A stretch of 64,000 nt of DNA from Gaertneriomyces semiglobifer (lineage: Eukaryota > Chytridiomycota > Chytridiomycetes > Spizellomycetales > Spizellomycetaceae): the NCBI GenBank assembly GCA_025558075.1, contig JAHLKF010000001.1:1896442-1960441 (forward strand), written 5' to 3'. The position numbers and the translations under genes are program-made. Positions 47,543 to 58,733 of this stretch are shown here, in pieces (positions within the stretch are counted from its first letter, which is position 1; every line of letters starts with the position of its first letter). Below the pieces are notes generated by a model that was not told where the DNA came from, did no database searches, and worked only from the letters and a program-made list of their open reading frames with translations.

Positions 47543-49914
47543 TCATCCCAATGTACTGTTGAGCTTCTTCGAGGATGTTCCGCTGCCGCGTGATGTTTCG
47601 TCCCAGCTATCTCGTTGTGATCCTGCTCGTCGCAACGCATCCGCAAGCATATCGCTGTTACAAAATCGTACGTAACTGTCCTTCGCCATCAAAGCCAGAA
47701 TGTGCTTAAGGGCATCCGCGAACACGTAATACGAGAGTGACTCGGCCTGTCCCGGACTAGCATTCTCCAGTGCGTCAAATTGCGCAATGATGGCCGATCG
47801 ATCTGATGAAGGAAGATTCAACTCTCGTGGAGCACCGGCTTTCACGAATTCTTCGTAAATGGCGCGCGCACGATCGACATATTCTTTTCGCGAGGACACA
47901 GAGTCTAGCGCCCGACATTTTAGATAAAATTCCAGATTTTCCTATCATCAACGGTACAGATCAACATTAACAGCAAAAATAAATTGAGGGAGTGACATTG
48001 TCTTCACCTGGCTAAATTCCTTCTGTACAAATTCATAGAATTGTCTGACTCCAACGGGATCTCTCATTAGATCGTTAAAGTTCGTTGTCCACATTTTGAT
48101 CTCCGCATAAGTCGGTTCAGTCATTCTCGCCCAACCTTCTTTGGCATATATGGCTGCCGTTATCGAGTTCTCCTCCGAATGCCACGGATTTGGCGCAGTT
48201 GACGTTGAGTCCAACATTGGATCCAAATTTCGCCATATCTCACAGCGCGAAATTAATCTGAAACAGATCACGCATAAGCACATTAGAAGGCAATACCATC
48301 CGCATTTTGCCTAACGTACGCTCTGGACGCCTGAGAGACCTTGACGCGGTTTACGGTCAGGCTAATATTGAGTGATTCGCACTTGCGCTCCAACCAATCT
48401 AGTAGCTTTTGTCCTTTCATTGTTCTGATATACGCATCCTCTGTGGTCGTTGTACGGCGTGACCTCGCGTCATCCTCTCGATCTCCCGGCTATTAAAGAT
48501 CGGCCATAAGAGGTGAGTGATAATTCACCAACTGTACCTGCCACTACATTATACTCACAATTTGAGCGCGCTGAGTTCGCCAAAAGCTATATTCCTGTAG
48601 ATGATACAGGCGGCGCTCAGGCTTACTGAGGGCCGACTTCTCGTGTCTACATGATGATAGCGACTTAGTTCAGATGTTGTGAAGAAAGCCCAACGTTACT
48701 CGGAAATGCTCACTTGATATGAAACCCAGCAGTCCGCTCAACGTTTTCCCACTGGCCATGGAGCTGTTCCTGTACCCGACGCAAGCGGTCTTCCTCCCAA
48801 TCGGCCAACACATATTTATCAGCCGAGCGGCTGGTCCGTTTCAACAGATATACAGCATAATCTACACAGATGATTGAGCAATGCAAGCAATTACCGAATA
48901 TTGAGGGTGGAACAATACCAAAATCAGATGGCTGCCATTTAGGAGAGGGCCAAAAGTGAGGTGACTGCAAGAAATGAACCCCACAGAGTATCAGTGCGAT
49001 GCCTCAACCAAAAGCACAATTCAAAGTGCCCGTATGGAAAGAATGGATGCGGAACTGACCTGAAACACATACATACTGTTATCTGCGGTAAACCTGTCGG
49101 CCAGGTCGACGCTGATGATATATCCTTCACTAAATAATAGTCCGCAAAATCGTGCTCCTTCTTCGCGGCTTAAAAAGTCACAGTGCTCCATCACCCAGTC
49201 CAGTAGATCATGGCCTAAGAACGTGCGCGCATAAACCTTGAACATCTTTTTACGGTCTCGCCTTTCTAAACCGCTTCGCGGATGTTGCATTCGTAGTATA
49301 ATAGTATTCATCATGCGGACCCGGCGCCAATATAGCGAAGGAGGCGCGGAGTCCAAAGAAGGTTGATCTTCGCGACGTGCTGGGAGAATTGGGACGAGAT
49401 TGGCGTCATAGGCGGAAGACACCATGTGGTTCTTTCCTAAATCCATGGATGAAGACAACGAAAGAGAACTGCTGGCAGAGCTTGCGTAGCCGGCAGGCAG
49501 CCTTGGTACAGGTGGTTGATCATGATTGAGGCTTGCGGACGATCCTCTAAAGCTAGCCATACTCAAGCTCTTGGACAGGCCTGAACGCGAACCGCGCGGA
49601 GAGCCCGCTCCTCCGCTTCCACTGCCATTCGCGGAACCGCTCGAGAGGGTACCATCATTCGAGACTTTGGTCTGCGATCTCCCAAACTTTTTTAGCGCTT
49701 GCAACCTAGCGGCATTGGAACGCGTTCCCGAAACAGTCGCAGCTGTTGCACGTCTGCCGGCGGGGTTTGAAGTTGATGAGGCATCTCTCTCGTCGGCTGA
49801 ATTTGAATCGGCAGTTCCAGTTCCAGAGTCAATGGAGTCGGGTGGGCCGCTTGAAACTGCTCCTTCCACCGTAGTTGAATGCGTGCTTTCTCTGAGATTC
49901 GGCGATGATGCCAT
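47543..49914 (-). CDS. R7-type RGS protein (DEP-DHEX-GGL-RGS)
   Basis: GTPase-activating protein for G-alpha of the EGL-10/RGS7 class. Seven exons (49914-49060, 48964-48919, 48861-48714, 48646-48559, 48489-48320, 48257-48008, 47941-47543), 651 residues; all phases agree. A Ser-rich N-terminus of ~190 residues precedes the DEP domain (FLGHDLLDWVMEHCDFLSRE; ISVDLADRF). The DHEX linker follows with FQSPHFWPSPKW and DYAVYLLKRT, as in RGS7. The GGL domain runs ISLTVNRVKVSQASRALISR...LDPML...APNPWHSEE, with the NPW signature. The RGS box has DPVGVRQFYEFVQKEFSQEN and YVFADALKHILALMAKDSY. Fungal Sst2/FlbA proteins lack the GGL part. The 57-nt second intron is in frame. Confidence -1.
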
Positions 49915-51488
49915 CGGATTGCAGGGCGACCGCTATTACGCGGTGTGTTGGAGGCTGATGTTGAAAGTGGTCCGTTTCCTGATACTGGCGCGAATGTGGT
50001 TGATCTAGCTTGGTGTGACACTCGTGGCTTGAGCTTACGTCTTCGACTGTCCGGTGCAGCAACCAAGGACCTGAACGAATCCAGCATTAATTTCGAATAG
50101 GATGTTCAACAGAGAGAGAGGCCAGCGGTTTGATGGAAACCGCCATTCGGTACGGCATGTCTTGGTGCCTATTTACGGCGCGGACAGAAGATCCCACATA
50201 TACGCCGTCGTGTTTCCCGCCCAGCCGAGCCCCCGCGCAGGTATGGCTGCTCTTACCTTTATTTAGTCGGATGCCTGAGGAAATCGTCGTTCGAAGACCA
50301 CACGACCAGACAGTTGGGAGGTGTGAACTTTATGTCGCTCTGCCAATAATGAATGCAGTCGCTTCACGCAGCGCCTTGCGCGATATCACGCACAATGGTC
50401 TCCTTCTCCAAAGCTGGCGTGCGATGGGTTGTGGTTGGTTAATTTTGGGCGCTCAGCCGTCTGCACCAGATGGTATGGGGTCGGTTTGCGTTTGTTTGCT
50501 CAGTATCAAAGGCTTGTCCATCGCGCGCCGTGAGTTGCTGCCCTTCGGCCGGCGAAGCGAGGTGCACTGTGCGCTGCCAAGTACCAGCATGCATTCAAAT
50601 AAACCTGCAGAGCAGATTCGCTGGGGACAAGCCTTTTCTGAGAACAATATAAATGGGTCGTTTGCAGCGCTACCCAGAAAAAACCACACTGCACTGTCCC
50701 AAAGCAGCACCTGTTGAACTGGCCGAGTGACTACAGCCATTTACCATCCCGATCCTTGTAATTGCTGCTGTTCTGAAATTTCTCTCACCTTTTGGGTATG
50801 CCACCACTGTTGAAATTGAAGGTTCTCATTCGATTGAAATGCAACTGTGCACAAGACCATGACCCGCTTCCTTTTGTGTTTTGAGAGATATCCATGCTAC
50901 ACTTTTTAGATACTTGAGAGTGCCACCCTTTCTACCTCATAGGCCGTCCTCCACCACTTTAGATGTCGCCAGCGTACAGACGCCAGCGAATTCAGTTAAC
51001 CAGTCTGACGGACGAGACCAGTTGCAACATCAAGCTCGACGGGCGCCGTTCTGGACTTTACAAGAAGTGGCATTCCATCTATTCAAATAGGCTGGAATTG
51101 CTCCTCATAGCGATGCATGCGCAACAGCGAACTGCCGTCATCAGCAGCGGAACACGAGCGGAAGTGCTAAATCCCAACCGGCTCCGTTGGAGTTCGTCGC
51201 TCAACGCAGCACCTTGCACTCATTCTGTTCCCGTCGTACATACCCACCTCACCTGCACCCCTCTTTCTAGAATCCAAAGCGGGTGTCGCATCTGTTCAGG
51301 ATCAAGGCATGATCGACTTCTGCGAATGGCGTTGCGCGTCGCTGGCCAACTGTGTTATCGATATGTTGCACGACATCTCGGAAATGTTTTCCCGATTTGT
51401 TTTGGTTGGTTTTCCATTCTGGTTTCGGCCCAGCTTCCACTCTCGAGAGAAAGCATCTCATTGTTACGGTGGTCTGCATTATCCATAA
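49915..51488. other. Intergenic region between RGS and MZM1 starts
   Basis: About 1.5 kb between divergent genes. Long open frames exist on the plus strand (about 50130-50717 and 50963 onward), but they show no motif, and the second runs in another frame through the MZM1 exons. I support nothing here. Confidence -1.
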
Positions 51489-52004
51489 ATGGCAACGCCG
51501 ATAAGATCACGGGTGCTCGGTGCATACCGAGAGCTCCTAAAAGCACAGCGAACGACTTTTGCTGGAGACAGCTTGCAACTCAAAAGTATGGGCTTGATTT
51601 GCTGTTTGGGCGGAACATGGTTGTGTATTCGCTGCTGACTATGTTCTGCTGGACCATTATTAGATGCAAAGACGTTCACGCGATCCAAGTTCCTAGAGCA
51701 AAAGGACGTGACCGATCCCGCCGAACTGGAGAAGTTGGTCAAGGTCGCCCAACAGAGTGCTACGATTGTACGAAGAAACATTGTACAAGGTGTAAAGAAA
51801 ACGCAGGAGGATGACACTTATGGTGAGCAAGTCCGTGCGTTGACGATGCGGTGATGTTGTCCTGAATGCGTACCCCCACTAGTTCTTAAACTGGACGAAA
51901 ACAAAGAAATCAACTCGAACGATACTATTAAGCAGCGAGGCAAAGGACAACCGGCACAGCGCGTGAAATTGGAGGCACCGACACGTTGCTGTTCGGCTGG
52001 ATGA
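51489..52004 (+). CDS. MZM1: Complex III assembly factor MZM1 (LYRM7)
   Basis: LYR-motif mitochondrial protein that holds the Rieske Fe-S subunit before insertion into complex III. Three short exons (51489-51585, 51664-51822, 51883-52004; introns 78 and 60 nt, the first with a ctgac branch) give 125 residues with consistent phases. Exon 1 reads SRVLGAYRELLKAQRTTFAGD, with the LYR-like YRELLKA motif. Exon 2 contains ELEKLVKVAQQSATIVRRNI then VQG, matching the family's helix ending in NxVQG. Exon 3 starts YVLKLDENKEIN and NDTIK, matching the family C-terminus. A longer frame reads through the same stretch out of phase, so the gene is easily missed. Confidence -1.
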
Positions 52005-52486
52005 ATATCTGTGCGCTGACTTTAACGTCGGTTTGCGGGTAGAATCCCACTTCAACTATGCTCGATGCTCGTGATTATTGTAGAGAAGAACGGAATGTTC
52101 CATTGCTGTAGATAGTTCGCAATACTTGGACTTCCTCTTCCCTTGCCTTGGATGGCGTCGTCCCCGCCATTTTCACTCTTCTGCTGGAGCTCATTTAGCC
52201 TAGTAACGTCGCTAATAAGAGAATTGATAAAGGAGCAGATGGATGAACGGTGACCTGTCACTATAACGCTTCAAGCCGTTTTGGACGGAAAGGTATCATT
52301 TGAAGAATGGAAGACTATAAGCAAAGATACATGCAAGCTCAGTCCGGGTGGCGCTAACTAACGTCCTTGCGTTCGCGCTTGGTAACAGATGAGTGGATTC
52401 GAACTGTGATCCGAGAATGAGTGAGTGGAGTCTGAAGGCAGGTCCGGATGGATCTCCTTACCTTTGGCACATTCCCAGCATGCTCT

Positions 52487-52858
52487 CTAGCACTGGTAGC
52501 CATCGTCGTGGTAGACTCTGAAGCTTGTCAACACGTCGTTGGAACCCATCTTGGGATTGTTCCAGTCTCCACCGGATCCATTGGCGCGCCCAATCTCGGT
52601 GCGGCAGTTACCGTCTTTGTAGAGCACCATCAGAGCATTGGTACTCCCGCCTTCGCTATAACACGGCTGCCACTTGAAGGACGAAGCCGCATCATTGGGG
52701 GTGACAGAATAGCAGGGAGAATCGCGGCCACTGCCCGTGTTGCCAGTGTAGTCACCCATGATGTTTTTGTAGTCCTTGTCCTTGTACAGGCGGAGCCTCC
52801 ATGCCTGGACGCTAGAGGTGGCAGCAAGCAGAGTGATGGCAACAGCGAGGAGCTTCAT
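52487..52858 (-). CDS. Small secreted protein, possibly beta/gamma-crystallin-like
   Basis: Single exon, 123 residues. Signal peptide MKLLAVAITLLAATSSVQA is followed by a mature part of ~104 residues with four cysteines (SPC, QPC, GNC, terminal YQC). Two related halves, each with an aromatic-rich strand start (LRLYKDKDY / LMVLYKDGNC) and a later SF-aromatic strand (ASSFKW / LTSFRVY), suggest an internal duplication as in beta/gamma-crystallin-type Greek-key proteins. That fold is a suggestion, not a recognised match. A TATA-like TATAAAG lies at about 52940-52946 on the same strand. Confidence -1.
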   Translation of the reverse strand: MKLLAVAITLLAATSSVQAWRLRLYKDKDYKNIMGDYTGNTGSGRDSPCYSVTPNDAASSFKWQPCYSEGGSTNALMVLYKDGNCRTEIGRANGSGGDWNNPKMGSNDVLTSFRVYHDDGYQC

Positions 52859-53917
52859 TGTCGTTCAGTGGTCAACGTGTGATGAGGTATACCTAACGAG
52901 GGGCGATGATATGAAGCACCCGAAAGAGTGCGGAAGGCTCTTTATACTTGCAGGCCCCATAGTTGAATGAGGCTGGCCCCACTGACAGTCGTCAGTCGTA
53001 CCTCCACCCAGCTCCGGCCGCCCGTTTGCTGTCCCACTGTACATCATGGGCTATCACTTACTGATCGCACATCCCCCCCCCAGCCAGTGCCAGTGACTAC
53101 AGTGGACACAATTTTCTTTTTTTGACGACGGCCAAGTTCTTTTTTGGGGAGAATCGAAGGCGCATGGTGAATCGAATCCCCGTTTTGCGGAAGCGAAAAG
53201 CTGCCAACGAGCGGAGGGTTACGGTGGTATGTCAACGCTCAGTGTCCCGCGGATGGCCTGCATTTTCGCGAAATCCATCTGGTTGTGCTCTTTGGTTAGC
53301 TCGTCATGGGCACCCCCCAGCTATTTTTTCATTCTTCATAGAGGTACTTTGACGGGAGGATTTTCGATGATGAGGGAGGGGGTAGTTGTGCTCTGAGTGA
53401 GTGGTACTTTTGCTCTCAGTGACTGTGTTTAGACAAGACAACAGTCGGCATCAGAGGTATGTCTCTGCATCGAGCTTCAAAAGACGTTGTATGGCCCAAG
53501 CTTTCAGTGTGCTGCCAGTTCAGCTCATCGCTGGCCCTGCTTAAGCAACCAGCGACAGTATCTTTCAATGGCCGGCATCAGGCCAGCTATCCTTTCACTG
53601 ACACTGGGTGAAAGTGACATAACATACACTTGATCACTGCACTGCATCAAGCCTGTGAGGAGCACTTTGAGGCATTTGTCCATTGTTCAGCGGCATTTCA
53701 GATCCATTGCACTTGTTCATAGTAAACCCGGTTGATGGGTTGCTCGACGATTGTCTTGTCAGCAAAAAGAAATAATCATTCCAAAAAAGTAGGCCAAAAC
53801 TTCCAGAACAGAAGCACACTACCATTAAGGCCGCTCATAACTGAAAAATTATCAGTGCACTGCTGCCTTGTGGAGAAGCTGATTAGGTGCATATGCGGAT
53901 CCAGTAGTTGATCGTCT
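52859..53917. other. Intergenic region upstream of the secreted protein and the helicase
   Basis: About 1 kb between divergent starts, including a C9 run near 53075 and T-rich tracts; no supported gene. Confidence -1.
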
Positions 53918-56900
53918 ATGTTCAAAGGGTTACTGCGATTCACCACCGGGTCCTACAAGATCAATCCATACAACTCCATCACTGGTCTAGCATTACTCGT
54001 GCGTAAGAAAGTTCCAGTTAATACGATGAGCTATTATCGTCACCCGAACTATCGTCGATCGACTCCGGCTGCCCAGAAGGATGACGCTAAACCTGCCAGT
54101 CGACCCAGCAATGATCCCCAGGAACACACCCGACCAGGGTCCATACCCTCTGGTGTGAACACTCCCACGACGAGTGGAAGACGAGCCACGTCAATCCATG
54201 AACGGCTAGGACCCCCGGTATCAGACTCTGCGAACGGCAGAGGTGGGCATAGAGCAAACCCATCGACCAAACCTTTGCCAGTCGCAGGCCAACAAGGTGC
54301 CCCTCAAAGACGGAAGCAAGCTTCCAACAATAACGAAACGCAACCTATGACGAATCCTATGGAGCTGCCAGTCATGGCTACCATTACATCTACACCAGAA
54401 CTGAGTCCTTTTGATCTCTCGAGAGATGCCAATACCATTAAAGTTTATGCGGAACGTCTGAATGTTGATCTGGAACCTGAATTCGAACAACACCACTTAC
54501 AGCGATCAACAACGGGTGGAGGGGTACAACAGTATTTCACGGGCAAGCTAGTGATTCCTGCTCCTCCAACGTCTGCTACCCCAAATCATGTATCGACGAT
54601 CCCGCCCCCGATAATTGTGACTGCCCAAGGCACATCGAAGAAGACGTGTCGTCAGTATTTGTACCATGAGGCGCGGAAACGACTGGACGACGAAGGATGG
54701 CTCAACATAGCAGCTCGCATGAAGCGGCGAAATCAAAAGCAACGGAATGCAGCAAAGGTTCCAAAACGAAGTGGCAGTTCCGATATCGACTCTTGGGAGA
54801 GTACCTCTATCCGCCCGATTGCCGCCGCTTCCACCCCGTTAGCAAACACCATGGTTCCCAGCGCGTGGGACGATGAACCATCCTATACGAGCGAACGCAT
54901 CATTCCATCTCTTCCTCCATCTCTTGACAAGGTGAATATAACTGTCCAGCGCGCACCGCCGCCTCCGGCTCCGATCGACCAAAAAAAGGGCTGGAACTTG
55001 GGGTCAGCGCCCGTTCAGGATTCGGCACCAGTAGAGTCGGACGCGACGTCGCGACTGCGTATCCCACCGGGTATCCCAGATGCAGATCGCAAGTTGATTT
55101 CTTTCTATTGTGAGCAGTGCAACATCGCTCTTCCTAATGTCGCTTGTCGCTCTCGGTCGAGTAATCGTCGGAAGCCGAATCAAGAGGGATGGGATGCAAC
55201 CTTGCGTTTGCCACCGCATACGTTTCGAAACCAGGCTATGCGAGAGATCGTGGCGGTGGGCCACGCTGCGAATAAGAAGAGCGCTACCACCAAGGCGTGG
55301 CATACGCTTTACATTCGATTGCTCGGAGTTGTGGATCAGGATTTTATTGACAATTGGGCGGCACATGCGTTGCCGTTTAAAACGAGGCTGAGAAATCTCA
55401 TTGATGAGCCGGCAAGAATTGAGCTTGACGATAACGTGCTGCGGTCGTTGGAAGATGTGATAGCACAACTAGAGGCGCAGGATGCATTTGCTGTTAGTGA
55501 GAATGCAAGTGCGAGAGATGCCCGTGATGCGTCTTCCTCTGAAGGGTTCGATATGCTGACTTTGCCCAATGGGACGCCGGTGCCACCCACGCGTGAGCGC
55601 CCGCTACGAGCGCTGGACGTACGGGTACCCGCCGAACTTCAAAGCAATCGATTGCCGATCTTTACACAGTATCGGGAATTGATGAGCGCCATTGAGAACA
55701 ACCCCGTCACGATTATCTCCGCTGAAACGGGAGCGGGGAAGACCACTCAATTGCCACAATTTTTGATGGCGCATCATAAGCAGCATTACGGCGGGCAGAA
55801 GCCGGCTCATATGGTTGTCACCCAACCCCGTCGGATTGCAGCCATTAGTGTTGCCGAACGTGTTGCTGTTGAAAGGGGTGAGCGTGTGGGCACGAGAGGA
55901 TGCGCTGTCGGATATACTGTGAGGTTCGACGATAAGCGTCCAACGGATACCGCCAATGGATCGGTTGTATTCTGCACTTCGGGAATTCTGTTGAAGCGTT
56001 TACAGCAGGACCCGCACCTGAATGGCGTCACGCATCTCATTCTGGATGAAGTCCATGAGAGAGACCTCAACACGGATCTGTTACTTGTCATTGTGAGACA
56101 AATGCTGCAGCGTCGACCGGATCTGAGGGTGGTCCTCATGAGCGCCACGGCGGAAACCGAGTTGTTCCAACAGTACTTTCGCGGGTATGGAGGTGCGGAC
56201 ACAGATGGGTATCCGCCCATCATATCTGTTCCGGGGCGCATGTTTCCTGTGGAACAGTTTCTTCTTGATGATGTGGAGGTGTTGCTTCGACGGACGCAAG
56301 CGTTGCCGGCACCTTTTCGACCTTGTAAAGAGAGTGTAATGTGGGTGCAGAACGAACTGGGTCCAATGATGCCGCATCGCGGAGAAGACCCTGTTCCGTA
56401 TGACTACATAGAGGCGCTGTTAGCCCACATATGTACGCAACGTGGAGACGGGGCCGTTTTGGTTTTCTTACCGGGATGGCAAGAAATTGATACGCTGCAT
56501 CAACGGTTGAAGGATGAAGATACGTATGGTGTGGGATTCCGAAACGAAAAGTTCTTTCGCATCTTTCCGTTGCATTCGTCTGTACCTACTGCGTCACAGC
56601 AGTTGATCTTTGATCGTCCACCGTCTGGAGTTCGAAAGATCATCCTGTCGACGAATATTGCGGAGACGAGTGTGACTATTGAGGATATCGTGTATGTGAT
56701 TGACACGGCAAAAACGCGCATTAATCAGTACGATCCGGCACGTCGGATCAGTAGTTTACAGAGCGTTTGGAGTAGTTTGTCTAATTTGCGTCAGGTGAGT
56801 TTATTTTACTATCGAACCATCGCGCATCAAAATGTTGACGAAGATTTCTCCCTTTTGTTAAGCGTTCGGGACGTGCTGGGCGGTGTCAACCGGGATTATA

Positions 56901-58395
56901 TTTCTCGCTGCTATCGGCACACCGGAAAGAGACGCTTTCTTATTCGCTCAAGCCCGAGCTTCTCCGTGTCGATCTACAATCTACAGTTCTCAAGGTCAAA
57001 GCCCTCGGGCTCGCCAGACATTGCATGGACGTATTCACAGCAGCGCCAGAGCCCCCGTCCGTCTCCGCTGTCATGATGGCATTGGAAGAACTCAAAAGCT
57101 TGGGAGCCATCGACGACGAAGAGCGCCTTACAGTGGTTGGCACAGTTCTCGCCGCCATGCCGCAAGACCCATGGATCAGCAAGATGGTACTCGAAGCAGC
57201 CATCGTAGGGTGTTTAGACCCGATATTGACGATTGCAGCGGGGATGGAGAGTGGACGAGGGATATTTGCGATACATCCGGAACAGAGGGAGGAAGGACGG
57301 ATGCATGTGTTGACGACGTTTGCGGTGGGGACGGATAGTGATCATCTCACGTTGTTGAATGCGTTTAATCAGTGGAAAAAAGTGGCGGAGCGTGATATGT
57401 ACACTGGCGGTGGTGGGAGTGGAAGACGAGTGAATTATGGAGCGAGTGGTGCGGCGCGAGAGTACGCCCGTCGTAATTTTTTGCATCATACCACGATGGT
57501 GAATATCGAGCGGTCTCGACAGCAGTTACTTAGGATTTTGGAAGAGTGTCATCTTGTACGACGGCCACCACCCGCGCGTGGGAAGTACGATCGGGATGTG
57601 GAGGAAACGGGGATGGTTGGGGGTGTCGAGTCTAATTTATTAAGTGAGCGTTTGGATATGGTCCGTGCAGTCTTGTGTGGCGCGTTGTATCCGAATGTTG
57701 CGCAGGTGTCGGGGAAAGATGAGTATCGGGTGAAGAATCTGCAGTCCAAGGTGTTTCTTACGGGGGCGTGTGTGTGTAGTTGGAAAGGTATTGTCACTAC
57801 GCGCGGCGGCAAACTCCCTACCAAGACCACCATGACGACGAAATTTAACATATCGGGTCGGCGCGATGGGCCAGCGCAATCCTCGGCCGTGGCGGATGTG
57901 TACGACTACGACACGCTTCCAGATGATGAGAACGACGGGTCAAGTAGCATCGACGATGAGTCGGCATTGGCGTCGTTGCCTGAACCCCCCGTACCGCTAC
58001 GATTATTATGCTTTCAAGAAAAACAACAAGTCGACGCCATGATCTTTCTCCGCAACGCAACAGCAACCACTCCGTTGGAACTCTTCCTCTTTTCCAACCC
58101 CGAGGACCATGTGTCTGACGGTGGTGCTGGCGATCGCTATGATGCAGCAGACCAAGAGCAGTCGTTGTATATCAATAATTGGATTGAGGTGGCGGTACGG
58201 AATGGACGTACGTTTGCGGTGCTACGTGAGGTGCAGGCGTGGTATCAGCGGTATATCAAGTGGGTGTTGATGAGCCGCACGAGAAAAGTACATGGGTGGA
58301 ATGAGAATCGGGAAATGGCAAAACAGTGGGCGATACTGGGGAATATGCTGGTTGCGGAGATTGCGAAAGCGGTCGAGTCGGAACGCAGGATGTGA
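53918..58395 (+). CDS. DExH-box RNA helicase (DHX30/DHX36/DHX9-like)
   Basis: Large RNA helicase. Two exons (53918-56794, 56863-58395; 68-nt intron), 1469 residues from the first ATG. A disordered Ser/Pro N-terminus is followed by a double-stranded-RNA-binding-like segment (GHAANKKSATTKAWHTLY, about residue 450). The helicase core has motif I AETGAGKTTQLPQF (~605), Ia TQPRRIAAISVAERVA, motif II DEVH (~710), motif III MSATAE, motif V LSTNIAETSVTIEDIVY, and motif VI QRSGRAGR formed across the intron. HA2 and OB-fold regions fill exon 2. A second ATG at 54026 starts MSYYRHPNYRRS; the 36 residues before it are basic and contain no Asp or Glu, like a mitochondrial presequence. The exact subfamily is uncertain. 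Confidence -1.
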
Positions 58396-58733
58396 AAAAA
58401 ATGATCTTATTATTATTATTTACTGTCACCTTTTCTTGAATCACTTTTTTCAATACATGGGTCATGATGATATTGTGTCATGCGTTCAAGAGCGGTATAT
58501 ATATATTGAACAAGATTTCAGTGCGAATATGTTTTGACTATTTCTACTGCGGGTCCTTTTGTTTTAATTACAAACGTTCGATATCGAACGCAGACCATGC
58601 GCGTTTGATGTGTACAAGCAGCCAGCCAGCCAAGAAAGAAAATGCTATGTATGTACGTGATGCCTGAAATGCTATGTATATAGGTTGGCGTCGCGAAGGA
58701 TGGCTTGATGAGAGTAACAGAATGGCAAGCAAT

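Noticed and set aside
50130..50717. 195-codon plus-strand frame upstream of MZM1
   Set aside because: No motif, no promoter and an unnatural composition; long frames arise by chance at this base composition.
50963..51814. 283-codon plus-strand frame
   Set aside because: Its second half overlaps MZM1 exons and introns in another frame, and MZM1 is supported by family similarity and phase-consistent introns.
52052..52261. Minus-strand frame with SFINSLISDVTRLNELQQKS
   Set aside because: It begins at GTG, has no ATG, and no upstream exon with a matching donor could be found. It might be a last exon, but there is too little to call.
52385..52410. tRNA-like T-loop on the minus strand (gttcgaatcc)
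   Set aside because: The stem has a mismatch at the second pair and no cloverleaf can be built around it.
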